Source of the DNA: Mesorhizobium sophorae
GTDB taxonomy: Bacteria; Pseudomonadota; Alphaproteobacteria; Rhizobiales; Rhizobiaceae
Assembly: GCF_002270415.1 (NCBI RefSeq)
Contig: NZ_NNRI01000007.1
Location: 310,001 to 374,000, forward strand
Direction of reading: 5' to 3'
DNA length: 64,000 nt
Shown here: piece after piece, positions 1 to 11,103 of the stretch
How the letters are laid out: each line of letters starts with the position of its first letter
How positions within the stretch are numbered: position 1 is the stretch's first letter
Program-made: the position numbers and the translations under genes
Notes under the pieces: model-generated
Told to the model about the DNA's origin: nothing
The model's database searches: none
The model's input: the letters and a program-made list of their open reading frames with translations, nothing else

Positions 1-1
1 G

Positions 2-379
2 GACAAATGCCTGCTCGGGCGCGGCCGGCATTTCGGACCGGGCATGTATTCGGCCCTTGCCGGCTTCATCGAGCCGGGCGAGACGATCGAAGCCGCGGTG
101 CGCCGCGAGACGCTGGAGGAGGCCGGCATCAGGCTCGGCCGCGTCGTCTATCACGCCAGCCAGCCCTGGCCGTTTCCCTATTCGCTGATGATCGGCTGCT
201 TCGGCGAGCCGCTCAACGACGACATCCAGGCCGACCTTAACGAGCTTGAAGACTGCCGCTGGTTTGCCCGCGACGAAGTGCGCTTGATGCTGACCAGGGA
301 ACATCCCGGCGATCTGGTCACACCACCGAAAGGCGCCATTGCGCACCACCTCATCCGCGCCTGGGTGGACAGCGAATGA
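2..379 (+). CDS. nudC: NADH pyrophosphatase NudC, 3' part (5' end outside window)
   Basis: This is the C-terminal Nudix domain of a NADH/NAD+ pyrophosphatase, which splits NAD(H) and NAD-capped RNA ends. The reading frame is open from base 2, so the gene starts outside the window. The Nudix box is visible as GFIEPGE followed by a REtlEEAG-type helix (residues REtLEEAG around bases 95-125), and the NudC-type SQPWPFP motif follows it at about bases 158-180. That SQPWPFP string is characteristic of NudC and separates it from other Nudix families. The N-terminal zinc ribbon is not in view. The stop lies 37 bp before the next start on the same strand. Confidence 0.9.
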   Translation, partial: DKCLLGRGRHFGPGMYSALAGFIEPGETIEAAVRRETLEEAGIRLGRVVYHASQPWPFPYSLMIGCFGEPLNDDIQADLNELEDCRWFARDEVRLMLTREHPGDLVTPPKGAIAHHLIRAWVDSE

Positions 380-416
380 CGGCCGCCAATACCGAAAGAC
401 ATTGCAGGAGCAGAAA

Positions 417-722
417 ATGATCCGTCACACCGTCGTGTTCACGCTGAAGCATCCGCCGCATTCGCTGGAGGAAAAGAGGTTCCTGGTCGACGCCAAGAAA
501 GCCCTGTCGGCGATCAGGGGCGTCACGCATTTCGAGCAATTGCGGCAGGTCAGCCCCAAGAACGACTATCGCTTCGGCTTCTCGATGGAGTTCGCCGACC
601 AGGCCGCCTACACCAGATACAACGACCATCCCGACCACGTCGCCTTCGTGCGCGACCGCTGGATCCCGGAAGTCGAGACCTTCATGGAGATCGACTACGT
701 GCCGCTGGGTGCGGTGATTTAG
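417..722 (+). CDS. Dabb family stress-responsive A/B barrel protein
   Basis: Small protein of 101 residues beginning MIRHTVVFTLKH, the usual start of Dabb (dimeric alpha/beta barrel) proteins. The end MEIDYVPLGAVI and the internal HPDHVAFV segment also fit the family. Members are found in stress responses and as small cyclases or decarboxylases, and no specific substrate can be read here. I chose the ATG at 417 over an in-frame upstream start because GCAGGAG lies about 7 bases before it and because the family starts at this point. The gene converges on pheA and the two stop codons overlap by 4 bp. Confidence 0.8.
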   Translation: MIRHTVVFTLKHPPHSLEEKRFLVDAKKALSAIRGVTHFEQLRQVSPKNDYRFGFSMEFADQAAYTRYNDHPDHVAFVRDRWIPEVETFMEIDYVPLGAVI

Positions 723-1582
723 TCAGCCACCTTCCACTGCTCGCGTGACTCGCTGGCCGGATAGACGCCCAGGATCCGCACCTCGCGGGAGAAGAAACGA
801 AGCTCGTCCAGCGCCAGCTTGACCAGCGGATCGTCGGGATGGCCCTCGATGTCGGCGTAAAACAGCGTCGCGGTGAACGCCCCCAACTGGTAGCTCTCCA
901 GCTTGGTCATGTTGATGCCGTTGGTGGCGAAACCGCCCATTGCCTTGTAGAGCGCGGCCGGCACGTTGCGGACGCGGAAGATGAACGTCGTCATCATCTT
1001 GGTGTCGGCCGACGGGCGTTCGGCCCATTGCTTGTTCTTGGTCAGAACGACAAAGCGGGTGACGTTGGAATCGGTGTCCTCGACATTCTCCTCGATGATG
1101 TCGAGCCCGTAGAGTTCTGCCGCGAGCGCCGGGGCGAGCGACGCCATGGTGCGGTCCTTGACCTCCGAAACCAGCTTCGCCGAACCCGCCGTGTCGCCGG
1201 CGACCACCGGCTTCCAGCCATTCTTGCGGATGTATTTGCGGCACTGGCCAAGCGCGTGGATGTGGCTGTGCACGGTCTTGATCTCGTTGCGTTTGACGCC
1301 GGGCAGCACCATCAGCTGGAAATGGATTGGCAGGAAATATTCCCCGACGATGTGCAGCCTTGATTCCGGCAACAGATGGTGGATGTCGGCGACGCGCCCG
1401 GCGATGGTGTTCTCGATCGGGATCATGGCGAGGTCGGCCTTGCCCGTCTCGACCGCGTTGAACGCATCCTCGAAGGTCGGGCACGGCAACGGCTCCATCG
1501 AGGGATAGACGTTGCGGCTGGCGGTGTCGGAATTGGCGCCCGGCTCGCCCTGGAAGGATATTCTGTTGGTCTTTTCAGGCAT
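719..1582 (-). CDS. pheA: Prephenate dehydratase
   Basis: Monofunctional prephenate dehydratase of 287 residues, converting prephenate to phenylpyruvate in phenylalanine synthesis. The N-terminal FQGEPGANS motif (about residues 10-18), the PIENTIAGRV segment (55-64) and the catalytic TRF motif (175-177, in SNVTRFVVL) define the dehydratase domain. An ACT domain follows from about residue 195, with the NMTKLESYQ stretch at the place of the phenylalanine-binding ESRP motif, so feedback inhibition by phenylalanine is expected. No chorismate mutase domain is fused. The ATG at 1582 is preferred over one six codons upstream because family members start close to the FQGEPG motif. kdsB lies directly upstream on the same strand, an order common in Rhizobiales. 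Confidence 0.93.
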   Translation of the reverse strand: MPEKTNRISFQGEPGANSDTASRNVYPSMEPLPCPTFEDAFNAVETGKADLAMIPIENTIAGRVADIHHLLPESRLHIVGEYFLPIHFQLMVLPGVKRNEIKTVHSHIHALGQCRKYIRKNGWKPVVAGDTAGSAKLVSEVKDRTMASLAPALAAELYGLDIIEENVEDTDSNVTRFVVLTKNKQWAERPSADTKMMTTFIFRVRNVPAALYKAMGGFATNGINMTKLESYQLGAFTATLFYADIEGHPDDPLVKLALDELRFFSREVRILGVYPASESREQWKVAD

Positions 1583-1624
1583 GCCCAAGTCTCGGTTCAA
1601 GGTGTCTCTGTTCGAAGGGATTCT

Positions 1625-2353
1625 TCAGTGTGAAAGGATGGTTCTGGCGCGTTCGAGGTCTTGCGGCGTGTCGACGCCAAGCGGCAATGAACGCACGATC
1701 TCGGCATCGATGCGCATGCCGGCTTCCAGCGCCCGCAGCTGTTCCAGCCGTTCGCGTCGTTCGAGCGGCGACGGCTTCAGCGCGACGAAGCGCTCGAGTG
1801 CTGCTCGGCGATAGGCGTAGAGGCCGACATGGTGGTAAAGCGCGCCCTCGCCCCATGGCGCGGTGGCGCGGGTGAAATAGAGCGCCCTCAGCCTGGTGCC
1901 GGAAAGCGGCGAGCCGACGATCTTGACGACGTTGGGATTGGTCTTTTCCTCGTCGCGGACGATCTCGACGCCGAGCGTGGCGATATCCACCGCCCTGTCC
2001 TCGAACGGCCTGAGTGACGCGGCGATGATTTCCGGGTCGATTGTCGGCAAATCGCCTTGCACATTGACGATCGTTTCGACCTTGCGTTCGGGATCAAGCG
2101 CGACCAGAGCCTCGTGGATGCGATCGGAGCCGGATTCGTGATCCATGCGCGTCATCACGGCCTCGAAACCATGCGCGCGCACCGCTTCCGCCACGCTTTG
2201 CGTGTCGGTCGCGACCACCACCCGGCCGAGGCCGGCCTCGGCGGCGCGGCGGGCGACATGGACGATCATCGGCGCGCCGGCGATGTCGGCCAGCGGCTTG
2301 CCCGGCAGGCGGGTCGAGGCCATGCGGGCCGGGATCAGGATCAGCGTGGACAT
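1625..2353 (-). CDS. kdsB: 3-deoxy-manno-octulosonate cytidylyltransferase
   Basis: CMP-Kdo synthetase of 242 residues; it activates Kdo with CTP for lipid A core synthesis in the cytoplasm. The N-terminal signature [17 protein letters not shown] (residues 5-21) is the sugar-nucleotidyltransferase nucleotide-binding loop. The middle [10 protein letters not shown] motif is also typical of KdsB, and the length fits the family. An in-frame upstream start at 2443 would add 30 residues without family similarity, so the ATG at 2353 was chosen. The gene diverges from the cytochrome c gene across about 190 bp and precedes pheA by 42 bp. Confidence 0.93.
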   Translation of the reverse strand: MSTLILIPARMASTRLPGKPLADIAGAPMIVHVARRAAEAGLGRVVVATDTQSVAEAVRAHGFEAVMTRMDHESGSDRIHEALVALDPERKVETIVNVQGDLPTIDPEIIAASLRPFEDRAVDIATLGVEIVRDEEKTNPNVVKIVGSPLSGTRLRALYFTRATAPWGEGALYHHVGLYAYRRAALERFVALKPSPLERRERLEQLRALEAGMRIDAEIVRSLPLGVDTPQDLERARTILSH

Positions 2354-2546
2354 GCGCGTTGCAAGGCGTCTCAAAAGGGGAAGGGAAAAGTGGCAAAAGG
2401 TCTCACTGGAAGCGCCCTTATAGGTGTTGCAACGCCGGAGCAAAAGACCTAGTTTCCGCCCGATTTGACCGCCTTAGCAGGGTGGGTCACGATACCGACG
2501 GACGGAGTGGACGGATCGGTCCGCCGGAAAAGGGAGCAAGGGGCGT

Positions 2547-3254
2547 ATGGATTCCAACGAAGTCAACAAGCTGCTCGCCGGATTGCTCGGAACTGTTTTC
2601 GTGGTCTTCTCGGTTGGCCTTGTGTCGGATGCGCTGTTTGCCTCGCCGGCGCCGGAAAAGCCTGGCTTCGCCATCGAAGCCACCGAACCCGCCGAAGGCG
2701 GCCCGGCCGCTCCGGCTGCCGAAGCCAAGCCGATTGCCGACCTTCTGGCGACCGCCAATGTCGAAGCGGGCGCTGCCGTGTTCAAGAAATGCCAGGCCTG
2801 CCATTCCGGTGAAAAGGGCGGCCCCAACAAGGTCGGCCCCGATCTGTGGGATCTCATCGACCGTCCGGTTGGCGAACATGAAGGCTTTGCCTACTCGGCC
2901 GGCATGAAGGAATTCTCCAAGGGCGGCACCGAGAAGTGGACCTATGACAACATCAACCACTTCATCACCTCGCCGAAGAAATTCGTGAAGGGCACGGCCA
3001 TGGGCTTTGCCGGCCTGCCCAAGGACGAGGACCGCGCCAACGTCATCGCCTATCTGCGCACGCTGTCCGACAATCCTAAGCCGCTGCCGGCGCCAGGGGC
3101 TGCAGCCGACGCAACGGCACCCGCCAAGCCTGCCGAAGCAGCCGCCCCGGCCAAGCCGGCCGAGGGTGCTGCTCCCGCCAAGCCGGCGGCTCCGGCCGCG
3201 CCAGCCCCCGCCGCCCCGGCTCCAGCCGCTCCGGCACCGGCGCCTGCCCAATAA
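2547..3254 (+). CDS. Membrane-anchored cytochrome c (CycM-type)
   Basis: Class I c-type cytochrome of 235 residues. Residues 8-30 form an uncleaved membrane anchor, followed by an Ala/Pro/Glu-rich linker. The haem-binding CQACH (82-86) and a later Met ligand region (GTAMGFAGL) give a standard His/Met haem. Such proteins carry electrons from the bc1 complex to terminal oxidases in the periplasm. The last 55 or so residues are a low-complexity Ala-Pro-Lys tail built from degenerate AAAPAKPAEG repeats, longer than in the best-known CycM proteins. Its role is unknown; it may span the periplasm or peptidoglycan. A strong terminator follows. Confidence 0.85.
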   Translation: MDSNEVNKLLAGLLGTVFVVFSVGLVSDALFASPAPEKPGFAIEATEPAEGGPAAPAAEAKPIADLLATANVEAGAAVFKKCQACHSGEKGGPNKVGPDLWDLIDRPVGEHEGFAYSAGMKEFSKGGTEKWTYDNINHFITSPKKFVKGTAMGFAGLPKDEDRANVIAYLRTLSDNPKPLPAPGAAADATAPAKPAEAAAPAKPAEGAAPAKPAAPAAPAPAAPAPAAPAPAPAQ

Positions 3255-3280
3255 ACAAATTGTAACCTCAACGATCTTGA

Positions 3281-3307
3281 AAAAGCCGGGTTCAGCCCGG
3301 CTTTTTT
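3281..3307 (+). terminator. Rho-independent terminator after cytochrome c gene
   Basis: A perfect 10-bp stem (AAAAGCCGGG with CCCGGCTTTT), a 5-base loop and a T run directly follow the cytochrome c stop codon at 3254. The A and T ends would also let it act weakly on the opposite strand, but no gene converges here. Confidence 0.9.
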
Positions 3308-3418
3308 GTTAGCAAGATCGCATGTGCAGCGACAAAGCCGCGCATTGCGGTTTTCACGAGGAGCAAATCATCTAGATTGCCTTTGTGGAATGGACACGCA
3401 ACGCGAAGAGGACAGTGC

Positions 3419-5296
3419 ATGACGGTTGGCCGAACGCTTCTCAAATCGTTGCTGGCGGCAGCCCTACTGGCGGCGGGATTGCAAGCGACACAAGCCGACG
3501 AATGGCGCACCACCTCCTCGCTGATCGGCGAGTCCAAATACGGCGACAATTTCCAGCACTACGACTACGTCAACCCGAGCGCGCCCAAGGGAGGCACGCT
3601 GAATTCGGTGGTGCCCGGCACCTATGACAGCTTCAACCCCTATATCGTCCAGGGATCGCCGGCCGCCGGACTGGTCGGATTCGGCGGCGGCCTGCTCTAC
3701 GACACGCTGATGGAGCAGGCGACCGACGAAGGCAGCACCAGCCATCCGCTGATCGCCGATGCCTACAAATATCCGGCCGATTATTCCTCCGCGACCTACC
3801 GGCTCGACCCGCGCGCCAAATGGCATGACGGCCAGCCGATCACTGTCGATGATGTGATCTGGTCGTTCCAGGTGCTGAAGGCGAACAGCCCGCAATACAG
3901 CCGCTATTTCGAGAACGTCACCGATGCGGTCGCCGTCTCCGACTGCGAGGTCGAGTTCCATTTCAACCAGAAGGGCAACCGGGAATTGCCGAAGATCATC
4001 GGCGACCTTGCCGTACTGCCGAAACACTGGTGGGAAGGCACCGACGCCAACGGCAAGAAGCGCGACGTGACCAAGCCGACGCTGGAAATTCCGCTCGGTT
4101 CGGCCGCCTACAAGATCGCCAGTTTCAAGCCCGGCTCGGAAATCATCTGGCAGCGCGTGCCCGACTACTGGGCAGCCAAACTGCCGGTGAAGATCGGCCG
4201 CGAGAATTTCGACACGCGACGCTACACCTATATACTCGACGACAACGCCGCCTGGCTGGCTTTCACCAAGGGCGGGCTGGAAGACATCAACCGCGAATAC
4301 AGCTCGCGCAAATGGGCAACGGCTTACAATTTTCCTGCATTCAAAGCCGGTGATGTCGTCAAGAAGGACTTCCAGACCCAGGCGCCACAGGCGATGCAGG
4401 GTTTCGTCCTCAACCAGCGGCGGCCGCTGTTCCAGGACCGGCTGGTGCGTGAAGCGCTGACAATCCCGTTCGATTTCGAGAGCATGAACCGCACGCTGTT
4501 CTTCGGCTTCAACACCCGCACATCGAGCTATTTCCAGGGTACCGAACTGGCATCGAGCGGATTGCCGCAAGGCAAGGAGCTGAAAATCCTGGAAAAATAT
4601 CGCGACAAGCTGCCGCCCGAACTCTTCACCCAGGAATTCAAGCTGCCGGTCTACGATTCCCCGCAATCGGAACGAAAGTACCTGAAACAGGCGGTTGATC
4701 TGTTCGCGAAGGCCGGCTGGGTGATCAAGGGCGGCAAGATGGTCAATGCCAAGACCGGAGCGCCGTTCAAGTTCGAAATTCTCGGCTGGAACGACACCGA
4801 CCAGGTGATCGCCAGCCCCTATATCGACAATCTGCGCAAGATCGGTGTCGACGCCACGCTGCGCATCATCGATCAGACGCAGTACATCAACCGCGTCAAC
4901 AATTTCGATTTCGATGTCGTCACGGGGCTTCTCCAGCAGTCGGATTCGCCGGGCAACGAACAACGCGACTTCTGGACTTCGAAAGCCGCCGATGCGCCGG
5001 GGTCGCGCAATCTGATGGGCATCAAGGATCCGATCATCGACGCGCTGGTCGACCGCATCATCTTCGCCACCGATCGCGACGACCTTGTCGCCGCCACCCA
5101 CGCGCTCGACCGTATCCTGTTGTGGAACTTCTACGTCGTACCGCAATATCACCGGTCCGCCGTCTGGCTGGCCTATTGGGACAAGTTCGGCTTTCCAGAC
5201 AAGCAGCCCGCCTACGTGGGCGCCGATATCGATTCCTGGTGGATCGACCTCGATAAGGAAAAGGCGCTGGCGGCCAAGTACAAAGGCGGCAATTGA
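3419..5296 (+). CDS. yejA: Extracellular peptide-binding protein, YejA type (first copy)
   Basis: Solute-binding protein of 625 residues of ABC cluster family 5, expected in the periplasm. An N-terminal signal peptide (KSLLAAALLAAGLQATQA, about residues 8-25) is of Sec type. The early motifs YDYVNPSAPKGG and SFNPYIVQG and the later NQRRPLFQD are characteristic of YejA-like proteins, which deliver peptides, including microcin C-like compounds in enterobacteria, to YejBEF. The start at 3419 has GAAGAGGA upstream and leads directly into the signal peptide; an ATG 14 codons earlier would spoil it. The stop overlaps the next gene's start by one base (TGATG). It is the first gene of a five-gene operon with a second, paralogous binding protein. 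Confidence 0.88.
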   Translation: MTVGRTLLKSLLAAALLAAGLQATQADEWRTTSSLIGESKYGDNFQHYDYVNPSAPKGGTLNSVVPGTYDSFNPYIVQGSPAAGLVGFGGGLLYDTLMEQATDEGSTSHPLIADAYKYPADYSSATYRLDPRAKWHDGQPITVDDVIWSFQVLKANSPQYSRYFENVTDAVAVSDCEVEFHFNQKGNRELPKIIGDLAVLPKHWWEGTDANGKKRDVTKPTLEIPLGSAAYKIASFKPGSEIIWQRVPDYWAAKLPVKIGRENFDTRRYTYILDDNAAWLAFTKGGLEDINREYSSRKWATAYNFPAFKAGDVVKKDFQTQAPQAMQGFVLNQRRPLFQDRLVREALTIPFDFESMNRTLFFGFNTRTSSYFQGTELASSGLPQGKELKILEKYRDKLPPELFTQEFKLPVYDSPQSERKYLKQAVDLFAKAGWVIKGGKMVNAKTGAPFKFEILGWNDTDQVIASPYIDNLRKIGVDATLRIIDQTQYINRVNNFDFDVVTGLLQQSDSPGNEQRDFWTSKAADAPGSRNLMGIKDPIIDALVDRIIFATDRDDLVAATHALDRILLWNFYVVPQYHRSAVWLAYWDKFGFPDKQPAYVGADIDSWWIDLDKEKALAAKYKGGN

Positions 5297-7164
5297 TGGC
5301 GGTCCTTGCCCGCCGCAATTTCCTGGCATTGGGCGGTGCTGCCGCCGCCGCCGCCCTGTTGCCCGGCCGAGCCTTCGCCACCCTCCCGACTGGCGTAAAA
5401 CTGCACGGCCTGTCGGCTTTCGGCGATCTCAAATACAAGCCGGACTTCCCGCATTTCGACTATGTCAATCCGGACGCGCCCAAGGGCGGCCAGATGAATT
5501 TCGCGCCGCCCAACGCCACCTTGAATCAGAGCTTCCTGACTTTCAACACATTGAATTCCCTGGTGTTGAAAGGAGATTCACCGCCGCGAACGGAGCTTTG
5601 TTTCGATTCTCTGATGGCAAGCGCGCTCGATGAGCCTGATGCGGTCTATGGCCTGCTTGCCGAGTCCGTCACCTTGTCGCAGGACCGCAATGGCTTCCGT
5701 TTCAGCCTACGACCGCAAGCCCGCTTCAACAACGGTTCGCCGCTGACCGCCGAAGACGTTGCCTTCGCGTTGAAGCTCTACAAAGACCAAGGCCATCCAA
5801 ACCTTTCCAAGGCGCTGCGGTATTTGACGGAAGCGGTCGCGGTCGATCCCACCACTCTCGACCTGACCTTCAACGGCGAGCAGTCGCCGCAGAACATCCT
5901 TGCGATCGTGGCAATACCGATCGTGTCCAAGGCCTTTTATACGACCAATCATTTCGATGCCTCGACGATGACACCGCCGCTCGGCTCGGGGCCTTACAAG
6001 ATCGGGCGCGTGGTAGCCGGACAGACTGTCGAATATGACCGCGTCGCCGACTATTGGGGTCGCGATCTAGCCGTGAACCGTGGCCTGTACAATTTCGACC
6101 GCATCCGCATCGACTTCTATCTTGATCGGCAGGCGGCTTTTGAAGCCTTCAAGAAAGGCGACACGCATTTTCGCGAGGAATTCACCGCGCGGGTATGGGC
6201 GACCGGATACGACTTTCCTGCGCTGAAGGATGGCAAGATCGTCAAACGGGAATTTCCCGGTGAGAAGACGCCAGACATGCAGGGCGTGGCGTTGAATCAA
6301 CGTCGTCCGCAATTTCGCGACGAGCGGGTACGGCGGGCGATCGCCAGATGCTTCGATTTCGAATGGATGAAGCGGGCCCTGTTTTACGGCTCTTACGAGC
6401 GCTCTCAATCGAACTTCGAACGGTCGGATTATAAGGCCGAAGGCCTGCCATCGCCTGGCGAATTGGCCCTGCTCGAGCCGTTCCGGGCTGAGTTGCCACC
6501 AGAGGTCTTTGGCGAAGCCGTGACGCAGCCTCTGTCCGACGGCTCGGGCCATGACCGCAAGCTGCTGGGCGAGGCTTCGAGATTGCTTGCGCAAGCCGGC
6601 TGGAAACGTGCGGGCAGTTTCGTCGTCAACGACAAGGGTGAGCGTCTGCAGGTTGAAATGCTCGCAGAGGATGACGGCATCGTTCGCATCTTCACACCAT
6701 GGTCCGAGAATATGAAGGCGATCGGGATCGACGCCTCGATCCGGCAAATCGATTCGGCACAATATGAACAGCGGCACAGTGATTTCGACTTCGATCTTAC
6801 CGTGCTGCATTGGTCGATCGGAGCGACGCCGACTGAAGACGGCCTGGAGATGCTCTATGATTCCCGAATGGCGAAAACGCCGGGGCAACGCAACTATCCG
6901 GGCACGGAAAGCAAGGTCATCGACGCGCTGATCGTGGCAGCTGGCAAGGCACAAAGCCGAAACGAACTCGTCACCGCGCTCAGGGCGCTCGACCGGGTCT
7001 TGCGCGCACGGCTAGACTGGATTCCAACATACTATCTGGCGAATCACCGCGTCGCCTATTGGGACATGTTCGACTTCGTCGAGCAAAAGCCCGATTTCGG
7101 CTTTCCGGTCGAGACGCTGTGGTGGTTCGATAAGGGCAAGGCGGCAAAAATTGGCAAAGGCTGA
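5296..7164 (+). CDS. Extracellular peptide-binding protein, YejA type (second copy, Tat-like signal)
   Basis: Second family-5 binding protein (622 residues), clearly paralogous to its upstream neighbour: both share F.HFDYVNPdAPKGGqmN, a central NQRRPqFrDeRVRrA stretch and the same length. The N-terminus MAVLARRNFLALGGAAAAAALLP carries a twin-arginine motif (RRNFLAL) before its hydrophobic stretch, so export through Tat is likely, unlike the Sec-type first copy. The ATG at 5296 overlaps the preceding stop; a TTG directly before it is in frame but less likely. Both proteins presumably feed the single permease complex YejBE with ATPase YejF, perhaps with different peptide preferences. Confidence 0.88.
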   Translation: MAVLARRNFLALGGAAAAAALLPGRAFATLPTGVKLHGLSAFGDLKYKPDFPHFDYVNPDAPKGGQMNFAPPNATLNQSFLTFNTLNSLVLKGDSPPRTELCFDSLMASALDEPDAVYGLLAESVTLSQDRNGFRFSLRPQARFNNGSPLTAEDVAFALKLYKDQGHPNLSKALRYLTEAVAVDPTTLDLTFNGEQSPQNILAIVAIPIVSKAFYTTNHFDASTMTPPLGSGPYKIGRVVAGQTVEYDRVADYWGRDLAVNRGLYNFDRIRIDFYLDRQAAFEAFKKGDTHFREEFTARVWATGYDFPALKDGKIVKREFPGEKTPDMQGVALNQRRPQFRDERVRRAIARCFDFEWMKRALFYGSYERSQSNFERSDYKAEGLPSPGELALLEPFRAELPPEVFGEAVTQPLSDGSGHDRKLLGEASRLLAQAGWKRAGSFVVNDKGERLQVEMLAEDDGIVRIFTPWSENMKAIGIDASIRQIDSAQYEQRHSDFDFDLTVLHWSIGATPTEDGLEMLYDSRMAKTPGQRNYPGTESKVIDALIVAAGKAQSRNELVTALRALDRVLRARLDWIPTYYLANHRVAYWDMFDFVEQKPDFGFPVETLWWFDKGKAAKIGKG

Positions 7165-7194
7165 GATGTTCGCTCAAGCAGGGCAAAAGACCTG

Positions 7195-8292
7195 ATGGGC
7201 GCTTATATCCTGCGCCGCATCCTGTTGATGATCCCGACCCTGTTCGGCATCATGGCGATATCCTTCGCCGTCATCCAGTTCGCGCCGGGCGGCCCGGTCG
7301 AGCAGGTCATCGCCCGGCTGACCAACCAGGGCGGCAGCGATCGCCTCGGTGGCGGCGGTGGTGACGCGGTCGGTGGCGCCAATGTCGATGTCGCCGGTGA
7401 TGTCAGCTCGAAATATCGCGGCGCCCAAGGCCTCGATCCGGAATTCATCAAGAAGCTGGAGAAGCAGTTCGGCTTCGACAAGCCGCCGCTCGAGCGCTTC
7501 GGCATGATGTTGTGGAATTATGCACGCTTCGATTTCGGCGACAGCTATTTTCGCGATATTTCGGTGCTCAACCTGATCCTGGAAAAAATGCCGGTGTCGA
7601 TCTCGATCGGGCTGTGGATCACGCTTCTGTCCTACCTAATTTCGATCCCGCTCGGCATCCGCAAGGCGGTCAAGGACGGCACGCCCTTCGACGTCTGGAC
7701 CAGCGGCGTCGTCATTGTCGGCTATGCCATTCCGGGCTTCCTGTTCGGCATCATGCTGATGGTGCTGTTTGCCGGCGGGTCGTTCTGGGACTGGTTTCCG
7801 CTGCGCGGCCTCACCTCCGACAATTGGGACCAGCTATCCTGGTCCGGCAAGATCATCGACTATTTCTGGCACATGACCTTGCCGCTGACGGCACTGGTGC
7901 TGTCGGCCTTCGCCACCACGACGCTGCTGACCAAGAATTCCTTCCTGGAAGAGATCCGCAAGCAGTATGTGGTGACGGCGCGCGCCAAGGGCCTGTCGGA
8001 GCGGCAGGTGCTCTACGGCCACGTCTTCCGCAACGCCATGCTGATCGTGATCGCCGGTTTTCCGGGCGCCTTTATCTCGGCCTTCTTCACCGGCTCGCTG
8101 CTGATCGAGAACATCTTTTCCCTCGATGGCCTCGGCCTGCTCGGCTTCCGGTCGGTGGTCGAGCGCGACTATCCGGTGGTGTTCGCCAATCTCTACATCT
8201 TCTCGCTGCTCGGGCTGTTCGTCGGATTGCTGTCCGACCTGCTCTACACCTGGGTCGATCCGCGCATCGATTTCGAGCGGAGAGACGTCTGA
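7195..8292 (+). CDS. yejB: Peptide ABC transporter permease YejB
   Basis: Inner-membrane permease of 365 residues of the DppB/OppB class. It opens with the canonical [19 protein letters not shown] membrane segment and has a long extracytoplasmic loop rich in glycine (about residues 40-75), as in YejB. The cytoplasmic EAA loop is visible at about residues 255-285 ([20 protein letters not shown]). It forms the translocation channel with YejE. The start is 30 bp after the second binding protein's stop, and its stop shares one base with the yejE start (TGATG), showing tight coupling. Confidence 0.92.
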   Translation: MGAYILRRILLMIPTLFGIMAISFAVIQFAPGGPVEQVIARLTNQGGSDRLGGGGGDAVGGANVDVAGDVSSKYRGAQGLDPEFIKKLEKQFGFDKPPLERFGMMLWNYARFDFGDSYFRDISVLNLILEKMPVSISIGLWITLLSYLISIPLGIRKAVKDGTPFDVWTSGVVIVGYAIPGFLFGIMLMVLFAGGSFWDWFPLRGLTSDNWDQLSWSGKIIDYFWHMTLPLTALVLSAFATTTLLTKNSFLEEIRKQYVVTARAKGLSERQVLYGHVFRNAMLIVIAGFPGAFISAFFTGSLLIENIFSLDGLGLLGFRSVVERDYPVVFANLYIFSLLGLFVGLLSDLLYTWVDPRIDFERRDV

Positions 8293-9433
8293 TGTCGGAC
8301 ACCACCGCAACCACGGAGGCCGCACCGGAGCGGATCGTGCGGCCGTGGCTGTCGCCGCTCAACAAGCGCCGCCTGCAGAACTTCAGAGCAAACCGGCGCG
8401 GCTACTGGTCGCTGTGGATATTCCTCGTCCTGTTCGTGCTGTCGCTGTTTGCCGAATTCATCGCCAACGACAAGCCGATCATCGCCTCCTACAAGGGCGA
8501 AATCCTGTTTCCGGTGCTGGTCGCCTACCCCGAGGAAAAGTTCGGCGGCTTCTACGCCGTCACCGACTATCGCGACCCGGTCATCCAGGACGAGATCAAC
8601 GCCAATGGCTGGATGATCTGGCCGCCGGTGCGCTACTCCTACCAGACCGTCAACAACGCCATTCCGGAAGCGGCACCGGCCAAGCCGTCCTGGCAGTATG
8701 ACGCCAAGGCGCGCTGCAGCCAGTATCCGCAAGGGGCGGCCGATCCGGCCTGCATCGTCGGCAACTGGAACTGGCTCGGCACCGACGACCAGGCGCGTGA
8801 CGTGCTGGCGCGCGTCATCTACGGCTTCCGCATTTCGGTGCTGTTCGGCCTGATCCTGACCGCCGGCTCGGCCCTGATCGGCGTCGCGGCCGGCGCCGTG
8901 CAAGGTTATTTCGGCGGCTGGACCGATCTCCTGTTCCAGCGTTTCATCGAAATCTGGTCGGCGATCCCGGTGCTCTATCTCCTGCTCATCGTCGCCGCCA
9001 TCCTGCCGCCGGGCTTCTTCATCCTGCTCGGCCTGATGCTGTTGTTCTCCTGGGTGGCGCTGGTCGGCGTGGTGCGGGCCGAGTTCCTGCGCGCCCGCAA
9101 TTTCGAATATGTCAACGCGGCGCGCGCGCTCGGCGTACCCAACCGCACCATCATGTTCCGGCATTTGCTGCCCAACGCCATGGTGGCGACATTGACCTTC
9201 ATGCCCTTCCTGCTCTCGGGCTCGATCTCGACGCTGACCTCGCTCGACTACCTCGGCTTCGGCCTGCCGCCGGGGTCCGCCTCGCTCGGTGAGTTGCTGA
9301 AGCAGGCGCAGCGCAATCTCAATGCGCCGTGGCTCGGCATTTCCGGCTTCGTCGTCATCTCGCTGATGCTGTCGCTGCTGGTGTTCGTCGGCGAGGCGAC
9401 GCGCGACGCCTTCGATCCGCGCAAGACGTTCAA

Positions 9434-9437
<4 letters not shown>
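8292..9437 (+). CDS. yejE: Peptide ABC transporter permease YejE
   Basis: Second permease, 381 residues, DppC/OppC class. A first membrane segment (about residues 38-58) is followed by a long periplasmic domain containing the YejE-typical YPEEKFGGFYAVTDYRDP stretch and then NWLGTDDQARDVLARVIYGFRIS, the conserved GTDdqgRDv motif of this permease class. The EAA loop (VRAEFLRARNFEYVNAARALG) lies near residue 260. The reading frame is open further upstream, but the ATG at 8292, coupled to the yejB stop, is the family start. The stop overlaps yejF by ATGA. Confidence 0.92.
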
Positions 9438-11065
<1,628 letters not shown>

Positions 11066-11103
11066 CCTGGACAACGGGCACGCATAACAGGGAAACTCCA
11101 TTG

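Noticed and set aside
3464..5329. 621-codon leftward open frame opposite the first yejA-type gene
   Set aside because: Antisense shadow of a gene with clear signal peptide and family motifs on the other strand.
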